Origin: Dasypus novemcinctus
Taxonomy: Eukaryota; Chordata; Mammalia; Cingulata; Dasypodidae
Reading direction: 5' to 3'
DNA length: 64,000 nucleotides
Assembly: GCF_030445035.2 (NCBI RefSeq)
Contig: NC_080698.1
Coordinates: 30,473,294 to 30,537,293, forward strand
The notes under the pieces were generated by a model. That model was not told the origin of the DNA, made no database searches, and was given only the letters and a program-made list of their open reading frames with translations. Position 1 is the stretch's first letter; each line of letters opens with the position of its first letter. The translations under genes were made by a program, and so were the position numbers. Shown here in pieces: positions 56,473 to 64,000 of the stretch.

Positions 56473-58829
56473 GGTCTCGGGTGGTCTGCTGGGTAGGAGC
56501 CTGGGCTCTGGCCGCCTACCCTCGCCCCCTCGAGGACTCGGTGGAGGCCCTCTCCTTCTTTTAAGCCTTCATGCCCCTCCACTCATTACCCTACAGAAGC
56601 TCCTCAGGGGGTCGGGGAGCCTCAGGGTGAAACAGACTTGATCCACAGGGACAGCCACAGGCCAAGTGCAATATCTGCCACACTGTCTCCAGCCACACTG
56701 TCTCACTTAGAAGGTACTGCTAACTGGAAACTAACTAGTCAAGCCCTTTCTGCTGGGCTCCTGGCTGATGGGTGCTACATAGTTCTACCAAAAAGGTTAA
56801 CTTTCACTCCGCAGATTTTTAAATGCTTGCTATTGGAATAAAACAAAAACGGAAACGGAAAGAACAAATAAAAGCAGATTATAGTATCTTTCCCAGCTGT
56901 TGGCCCTTTTCACTACTTTAAAGGCAAAGACATAAAAGAATGGGCATCTTTTTCTGCCTATTACTTTTATTTCCTTGTCCTCCAGATTTATTGCTAGTAC
57001 CAAGTAACAGTCACCATAAAACTCTCCTTTCCAATACACTGTTATTTGAATTGCAAAAGCAAGACTATCCAAGAACATATAATCTAGTAAAAAGTAAATA
57101 TGATAGTATTACAAAGTGATTTCTGAAAGGCGATGTATTTGCATAGAGATACCCGACATGCTGAACCAAAATTCCATCTCAGTTCAATTTTGGGGTTTGG
57201 TGATGGGACTATGAAATGTGCCATTATCACATCATACTTTTAATTTTATAGAAAAGCAGATGTAAGTGACATCCATATAAACTGAAGAAGGGAAAACTCA
57301 GGGCTCCATTTCCACAAGGTGAACCATTAACACCTTTCTAAAAGTGTCTTGTGTAAATGCTCTCCCTGAAAGTTGTTGAGTATCACCTGCAATTTTGAAA
57401 AACAGTATGTAGACAAAGGTTATTTTTCTCAAGGATTTACATTTTTCTCTCAATAAAGAATTGCTCTTACTGTGAATCAGTGCTTTCTTTTTTCCACCAT
57501 GCATAAAGCGTTTGAGGAGTTGCTACGGTACAATATGGACTTGTTTCTTAGATTTCCCTTATTAGCCTGTCTCTTTTTTAGCTTTCAAATGTTAACCTCT
57601 GCCTTACCCTGCCTTGCCTTCAAGCTGTTCAATGTGTCCCTGGTACTTCCCTCCTCTTACTCCGGTCACTTGCTTTATTTACTTGCCTCTATCACTTTAA
57701 CTCTGGGTTTTCTTCAGGGACTCTCAACCGTCACCTTTAACTTCGTCACCTACTTGCTGATTCTTCATCCAATAACCTCATATCACAGTAGCCTGATTTC
57801 CCTGGCACCTTTGTCTGATCCCGTGCCCAGTTTAGATCACCACCCACAAGTGGACGCCCTTCAATAGAATCATGTCCCTGCAGTTTATTTTCCAGATTTC
57901 TTGGGAAAAGACAGTTACTTTTTACCTACGTTTGTCCTGTTGCTTGAATGACTCGGCCCGAGGCAGTGACAGATTAGGGTAGCTGGAAGCCAGAAGTTAG
58001 TGCAGCTTGAACCTGTGTTCAAGTCTTGCACCCTATGCAAGCTATCCACCGTCTCCGACCTCAAAGAGCTCCCACCCCATGGGAGAGTGATACCTGGGGC
58101 GATGGCATTGCTGGGTTCGTTAGGTTCTTTCAGACAACAGGCAAGAGATAACCCGACCCATAGCCTGCATGTTCAAGTGCCTCATGGATAATTGAAAAGG
58201 GGCTCACAATGGTTCTTGATACAAAAGGAGGACCAGCAGCTCAGATCTGGTGTCTCCATTCCAGAGACTTCCGCATGCTCTTCGCACCTCACATTCAAAT
58301 AGTCCCAGCAGAAGGGATCTGAATGGGTCATTTATTTGCCCTTTTTATTGGAGCCTCCTCATTGGATAGATTTTGGCTCAGCTAAAATCTCACAATCACT
58401 CAACTGTGACCAGTAACACAGTTGATTTCACTCCACAAACAAGGTTTAACAGATCGGAACAACTTCATGGCAAAACACTGCCTGGAACTGCTTTCCCTGG
58501 AAAGGGGCTGCAGCCACGGCAAATGCTAACAGCACCCGCCTGGAGATGGATTCTTGCGGCATCCACCTTATGCTCCTTGAGCAAAGAATTCAATGGTCAA
58601 ATAAATCTGGAGATAGTACATGTTACATCTTCCTGTTTAGAGATTCACAATGCGCATCGGTATATCAAAGGTGCTGGGAAGCCCTGCAATAAAGAAAACT
58701 ATTTAACTTTGCTTGAGGCAGCATTTCCGAAGTACACCACTTTTTTACAGAACAACTTATTCACACCCAGTGGAAGATACCTTGGCAAACACTGACAATT
58801 CACCAATGAGTGCGACCAGCTTTACCACT
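56473..58829. other. Non-coding DNA, chance frames only
   Basis: Frames of 131 codons (57472-57867, Leu/Ser-rich in T-rich DNA) and 140 codons (58373-58795) have no recognised domain. 57560-57870 is pyrimidine-rich and may be a diverged L2. The 3' part of the second frame resembles the end of an old DNA transposon. Confidence 0.3.
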
Positions 58830-58831
58830 TC

Positions 58832-58985
58832 TTAGGCCGGCAGCTCCCAGGGCCTCTGCATCAGAAATGCCTGGGGACATTTAATTCAGGATAGTCGACT
58901 GGACGGTAGCCCTAGAGATTCTGATTTAATTGACCTTGGGTAAGACCTGGAGATTGGAATGTTTTAAATGCTCTGCAGGTAATAG
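58832..58985. mobile_element. MER5A-like hAT element
   Basis: 'agggcctctgcatcagaaat', 'gcctggggacatttaattca' and 'agagattctgatttaattga' resemble MER5A-type elements. Confidence 0.5.
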
Positions 58986-59218
58986 ACCTTGTAATAATAA
59001 TATACTTCTACTATATGTCATATTATAATAGCATTTACTGAACATATGCTTTGTGCTAAGTCCTAAACAAGTGTTGACTTTGCTTTATCTTATTCTTAAA
59101 TCCACCCTGCCTGATAGGTATTGTCACCAATATACAAATAAGAGAATCAGAAAAGCTAGGCCACAAGCCCACGGTCACAGAGCTGATGGGTTGCAAGGCT
59201 GAGAACGCAGGGCATTCT
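58986..59218 (-). mobile_element. MIR SINE
   Basis: 'tagcatttactgaacatatg', 'ctttgtgctaagtcctaaac', 'ttgtcaccaatatacaaata' and 'acggtcacagagctgatggg' match a full reverse MIR. Confidence 0.75.
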
Positions 59219-60380
59219 GCCTTCGCTGCCCAGGTTCTTTGCTCACACAGCATCACCTCTTCCAGAAAGCCTCCATCTGCTGGTCTGAAAGTGCCTGCTG
59301 TTGGTAGGCCGTCAGTAAAGTTTTGTGGAATGAACAAATCCATATGAAAACACCAGGATGTTACGGAAAGCATCCTAAGACTCTGAAACGCAAGGTTGGG
59401 AAGGATAAATGAGACCAAACACTTGGCAAACCTTGGACTTCCAAACCCCAATGAGCTCCTCAGCTTTCAACCCCAGGGATGACAGCACCCGTGTAGATGG
59501 TAACCTATCAGGACAATATTTTTAAAATGAAATCAGCGCCTACTTCCCAACCAAATTCTCCTGCGAGACAGTGAGAAAGCGTTCCTCCAGACAGCTTCTG
59601 TCACTAGAAATCAGCTTTTCTGGGCCAGGTGCTCTTTGTCTGAGATGCTGTTGTAAGGGATTCGGGTAGTGGCTGCAGCTAAGAAAGTCCACACTTTAAC
59701 CTGAAAACTCTCATGACGATTTTCCAACTTTCTCACAAGTCAGGAATGGAAATATCCATCACACACAGAAGCAAGGTCTTACTGCTGGAGCCTGGAATCG
59801 ACAATGAAATTTTTACACGGCCTTCAGGACACAGAGGCCATTTGGTAGAGTTTGACTGCCACCATGTGGTCACATTGTGCATTACTGTCCAAAGCGGGGG
59901 TCCACGCGATAAGAAACACCTGTGCACACACTGCTCTAACCCATTTCTTTTTCGACAAGAATAGTTATAACATCTTTTGATAGGCAAAATAGTCCTTCGT
60001 TGGAGTTAGTTAGTTAAACAGTTAGTTTCTCCAGGGCAATAGTACCTAAGCTGGTTTGTTTATACACTCCTAGTTTAGCAGAGGCAAGAGTTATTTCTCC
60101 ATTGACTATGTTCAAAGATATTTATTTTATAACGGCTAGAAAGGAGTTGTTTTACAACTTCAAGATGGTTTACGCCACTCATTTTCCCCAACTAATTTCC
60201 CCGTCTTTTTTTTTTTTTTTTTCTTAACTTTTGTACATTACATGTAAACTTGCCAGTTAAAATTCCTTCACAAAGCCTTATATCCAGTCCATCTGCTCCT
60301 TACTAGCTGTATGATTTGGGGCAAGTTCCTTAGCTTTTCTCTCTGTGTAAACATGTAAAAGAAATTTTTTTTTAAGAGGT
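59219..60380. other. Non-coding DNA, nothing recognised
   Basis: A 17-nt T run lies at 60206-60222. Frames of 83-84 codons on both strands (59.7-60.0 kb) are unsupported. Confidence 0.35.
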
Positions 60381-60389
60381 TGTGGGAGA

Positions 60390-60478
60390 AAAAAATACAA
60401 CAAATAATATGCAACAGAGACTGTCTGTGGCCTCCAAAACCTAAATTATTGAACATCTGGCCTTTTACAAGGAAATTT
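60390..60478 (-). mobile_element. hAT-like fossil interrupted by a SINE
   Basis: 'atatgcaacagagactgtct' and 'catctggccttttacaagga' match the end of the element seen at 6.6 kb. It resumes with 'ctttacagggaaatttaaag' after the SINE. Confidence 0.6.
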
Positions 60479-60847
60479 TTTTTTTTTAAAGATTTATTTA
60501 TTTATTTAATTCCCCCCCCTCCCCTGGTTGTCTGTTCTTGGTGTCTATTTGCTGCGTCTTGTTTCTTTGTCCGCTTCTGTTGTCGTCAGCGGCACGGGAA
60601 GTGTGGGCAGTGCCATTCCTGGGCAGGCTGCTCTTTCTTTTCACGCTGGGCGGCTTTCCTCACGGGCACACTCCTTGCGCGTGGGGCTCCCCTACACGGG
60701 GACACCCCTGCGTGGCAGGGCACTCCTTGCGCGCATCAGCGCTGCGCATGGGCCAGCTCCACACGGGTCAAGGAGGCCTGGGGTTTGAACCGCGGACCTC
60801 CCATGTGGTAGACGGACGCCCTAACCACTGGGCCAAAGTCCGTTTCC
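60479..60847 (-). mobile_element. DAS-SINE, reverse, near-consensus
   Basis: T-rich tail, 'tgctgcgtcttgtttctttg', a CpG-rich body and the head complement ending 'gggccaaagtccgtttccc'. Target-site duplications cttttacaaggaaattt (60462-60478) and ctttacagggaaattt (60848-60863). It sits inside an older hAT-like fossil. Confidence 0.95.
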
Positions 60848-60863
60848 CTTTACAGGGAAATTT

Positions 60864-61624
60864 AAAGCAGCCCTGCTCTAGGTGTCCCTAACTACATGGA
60901 GTGGGTAAGGGGAAAGAGGGGGTTACCTAACTGATACTTTAATAAACTTTCAGTGGCCTGTTTTAGGCCCCACTTTTATTCTGGGTTCTAGGAGTACCTG
61001 GTGCTTCCAGTTTCTGAGTCTTTTGAAGATTCTGTGGTATTTACCAGGTAATTTCTTGCTCTCCTCACTGCTAGTTTAGGTTGCAGCTTTCTCAGTTCTC
61101 CTGAGACAGTTAACACTTGTTTATGTTTTCCAGTAAGCTAAAGTTTGTCAACGGGCCCTTCTGTTCTCCTGGCTCTCTTTGGGCCTTTAAAAAAAAAATC
61201 CCTCAACCAAAATTTTCACCAGAGGATAAAAGAGATGCAAATATAAAATCAAAGAAGTAAAACACTATTCTATACACTGAATTGGGAAAATCTGGACTAA
61301 CTTGTACCAATGATTTCCTCCCTCATAGAAAGTATGTATTGCCCAGTGTTAGCCATCAAAAAGACCTAGGATCCGTGAACAATCCTTAGTAGCAGAGCCA
61401 AGTTTGTGGTCTTTAAACACCACTTCCACTAGAAGAAACCAGGAATCCTTAGAGAAAGGGGGAGTTGTGCAACTGGGCTGGGAGGTGTGCAAGAGGAGCC
61501 TGGGATAGCCTGTGCCAGAAAGCAAGGAGGCCATCAAAGGACAAAGGGACACAGAAGCCAACTTGAAAGGTTGGCTGAAATATGAGGAAATTTGCATGCC
61601 AAAAAGAACCATTCTGAAAGATCA
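60864..61624. other. Non-coding DNA, possibly L1-derived 3' part
   Basis: The later portion (61180-61620) adjoins an L1 ORF2 match and may be part of the same element, but landmarks are weak. Confidence 0.3.
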
Positions 61625-61880
61625 GAAATAAACTCATACATCTATGGCTGATTTTCAACAACCATGCCAAGTAATTAATCAGGGGAAGAAGGATCTCAAC
61701 AAATGGCCCTGGAGAAACTGGATCTCCACACGCAAAACAAAAATAGACAACTACCATATACAAAAATTCACTCTAAATGGATCAAGTACCTCAGCAAAAG
61801 AGCTAAAATCATAAACCTCCTAGAACAGAACACAGGGGAAGCTTCAAACCTCGGATTTAGCGGTGATTTCTTAGCTATCT
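61625..61880 (+). mobile_element. L1 ORF2 C-terminal fragment
   Basis: 'ctatggctgattttcaacaa', 'acaaatggccctggagaaac', 'tggatctccacacgcaaaac', 'tatacaaaaattcactctaa' and 'aacctcggatttagcggtga' match the 3' coding region of L1 ORF2 in order. One frame stays open over much of it, but the fragment is short, 5'-truncated and has no reverse-transcriptase core. It cannot be functional. Confidence 0.7.
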
Positions 61881-62100
61881 TGCTTCATCTTGGAGCCTCT
61901 CTAAAAGCCACTCCAGCTCCAGTGCTCCCTGCCGGAAGCCTCACCAGCTACCGCACTGCCCTTCAACTTCCTCCTCTTCCTAATCCTGCCCCCTTTACTG
62001 CCTCACTGGTGTTGACGAGAAGCCTCCCCAGTAAACCACCTGAATACAAATCTCCATCTCAGAGTCTACTTTCCAGAGAACATAACCTAAGATAGCCCAG
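61881..62100. other. Possible LTR/L1 3' remnant
   Basis: 'caaatctccatctcagagtc' and 'tactttccagagaacataac' resemble the end of an old mammalian repeat. Family not assigned. Confidence 0.3.
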
Positions 62101-62884
62101 TCTCAACCTCATATAATAAAGTGCTAATAAACGGGGTAATTTTTTTGTTTAAACTGAATTAGTCATCAGTGAACTACTTAATTTTTATAATCTAAGAGCT
62201 ACTCAACTTCCAAAGGAAAAAAGTGTATTAACGTTCAGACATAGAAAACCTTGGAAATGATTTTGATATTCAAATAAAATATATAAAGATTTATTCTAAA
62301 GCCATACCCAAAATGTACAAACAATGAAATGCAACCCTTTTAAAGATTTAGTAAAATGAGCAGTTTTCACATCTTATACATAACAACAATTTGAACATCT
62401 TATTTTGTACCTATAAAAAAGTCTGATAAAATGCTTTAAAGTGTCAAATGGACTTTCTTATTGATATAAAACTTACCCTCTTTATATGTAAAGCATGCAA
62501 ATATAACAGTTTTAATATGAAACTGCTCTTAATCTATGAAATGCTTGCTAGTCTACAGAGTCACATTTCTTATGCCCTGCTTAAAATGAGGTAAGAAGAT
62601 AAACATTGACACTGTATTTTTCAGATAATTTTTCTCAGATGTTTATAGCTCTCAGACAAAAAGTGCAACACTGCCTTTAAATTCCTTTCACGTGAAATAT
62701 TGTCCCAGCAGTCACTTGGCATTCAGCACTAACAGTAGCAATACCTGTCATTTAAAAACTCATAATATAATTCTTTTTACATAATTTTAAGATCCAAATC
62801 AGAGCTATTCCTGCAGTGATTCACTTTTATCTTTATAAATATAATAAATATTCATCATCTCTAGAAAACTCTAGAAAAAAAGAG
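62101..62884. other. AT-rich non-coding DNA
   Basis: Nothing recognised; UTR-like AT content but no polyadenylation context that can be tied to a gene. Confidence 0.3.
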
Positions 62885-62978
62885 ATTAGCAAATTTTTTT
62901 GCAAAAGGCCCAATAGAAAATTTTTATTCTTTGTAGGCCACCTACCTACCTACTCTGTCGCATATCTCCTTTTTATTT
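62885..62978 (+). mobile_element. hAT-like fossil fragment
   Basis: 'tttttgcaaaaggcccaata', 'atttttattctttgtaggcc' and 'tctgtcgcatatctc' match the 5' part of the element seen in reverse at 6.6 and 60.4 kb. Confidence 0.5.
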
Positions 62979-63700
62979 TTAACAACTCTAAAGTGTAAAA
63001 ACATAGTTAGCTCTGCTATAGTTAACTCCCTACTTAAAAAAAAAATCACTAGTCTCTAAATTAGATAATTTAAGTGTTAATAAAATGTAAACTTCACATT
63101 TTGCAGTAAAATTAATTTATGGTTTCCAGATGCTAATTTGAAAGTTCATAAACAATCAGAAGTGAATCCCATTTAAAGAGTGGGACTATATTTCAGATGT
63201 TCTATTTAATTAACGCTACCTTTTTGGCTTGATTCTTTTTCAATTTGAATTAGCAAGTCACATGCCTTTACTCTTTTAACAGAAAAAAGATGATATTTAT
63301 GTGGCTAACCTGAAGTTTGCAAAAACAAAGATAGGAAACTTTCATGCTAATAGAGGTAGATGCATACATGCAGGTATATGCAGTCACAAATACATGCACA
63401 ATGGAAATTAGTATTTGGTATAAAAACACTCCACTGCTAAGAAAGAATGCATGGAAACTATAAGGTACACAAAGCAATCCTACAGAATGTTCTAATTTGT
63501 TTTTTTGATATGCTGTTGTTACATTTGGGGGAAACATGATTTGAATATGAATTATGATGATATGAATATAAGTTAATGCAAAGACATAGTATATTCAGGT
63601 TCTTGATGCAAATAACCTACAGGTGATTAAAAGAATATGGCAAAGAACTCAATGGAAATTAGTTTGGACTCTGATGTTAGAGTAAAACAGATCTCTTTAT
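62979..63700. other. AT-rich non-coding DNA
   Basis: No feature recognised. Confidence 0.35.
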
Positions 63701-64000
63701 AATATTCTCTGATCTATAACATGGTCTATAACTTGTTACCAAGACCCACTACTACACAAAGCCTTAAAAAGTATGTGTGTGCAATGAACACAGAGGTGGA
63801 TGAGAACTGTGCTTGATGGTACAAATGCAAGAGTATCTTCTGTGAGCTAGACTGGATGTACATCACTATTGCAGAGTGGTGGGAATGTGGAGAAGCATGG
63901 GAAAATTACAGTTGGTGTGACCTGTGGACTGTGGTTAACAGCAATCCTGTAATATTCATGTACCAATGCCAAAGATGTACTGTGTTGATAATGGGGTGTG
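63701..64000 (+). mobile_element. L1-type LINE 3' UTR, runs off the window
   Basis: 'gaaaattacagttggtgtga', 'ctgtggactgtggttaacag', 'caatcctgtaatattcatgt' and 'gatgtactgtgttgataatg' are L1 3'-UTR phrases. The end of the element lies beyond base 64000. Confidence 0.6.

Noticed and set aside
57472..57867. 131-codon Leu/Ser-rich frame resembling a membrane protein
   Set aside because: The hydrophobic composition follows from T-rich, possibly L2-derived DNA. No exon signals and no family match.
61703..62095. 130-codon frame that could suggest a gene
   Set aside because: Its first half is an L1 ORF2 C-terminal fragment that joins unrelated repeat-like DNA. It is a transposon relic.

Overview
The window looks like nuclear DNA from a xenarthran mammal, most likely an armadillo close to Dasypus novemcinctus. 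The diagnostic signal is a CpG-rich, tRNA-headed SINE of about 380-440 bp (the DAS-SINE type). It occurs at least seven times in near-consensus form, and older one- and two-headed relatives are also present. Mammal-wide fossils (MIR, L2, L1M, MER5A, MER20, MLT1-like LTRs) fill much of the rest. Nothing is bacterial, viral or plasmid-like: there are no operons, no CRISPR array and no compact protein-coding genes. I did not find one convincing coding exon. The longest open frames lie in SINEs, L1 3' regions or GC-rich DNA and read as chance.

Layout. 1-23 kb is repeat-bearing intron or flank. It holds an MLT1-like LTR, five SINEs, hAT fossils, a 49-bp minisatellite (17.3-18.05 kb) and a retrocopy of an mRNA 3' end (20.2-20.6 kb). 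23.4-24.56 kb is a strong CpG island. Inverted CCAAT, GC boxes, an E-box palindrome and a consensus splice donor on the minus strand make it the best promoter and first-exon candidate here, transcribed leftward. The gene could not be named. 24.6-33 kb holds MIR and L2 fossils, a monomeric tRNA SINE and simple repeats. 33.46-35.19 kb is a 1.7-kb xenarthran retroposon bounded by a perfect 14-bp target-site duplication. 36-49 kb is dense in SINEs, with MER20, L1M and L2. 50-54.6 kb is largely repeat-poor and holds the best conserved-noncoding candidate (52.4-53.25 kb). 55.3-56.35 kb is a second CpG-rich patch, split by a DAS-SINE. 56.4-64 kb is AT-rich, with an L1 ORF2 fragment at 61.6 kb and an L1 3' end running off the right edge.

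If the 24-kb island is a promoter, the left 24 kb is probably the first intron of a minus-strand gene and the right side is upstream or intergenic DNA. That is inference from one promoter and one splice donor. No new biological system was found. The most distinctive items are the minisatellite, which carries a CACGTG E-box in 11 of its 12 core units, the SINE-split CpG island, and a set of insertions whose target-site duplications can be read directly.
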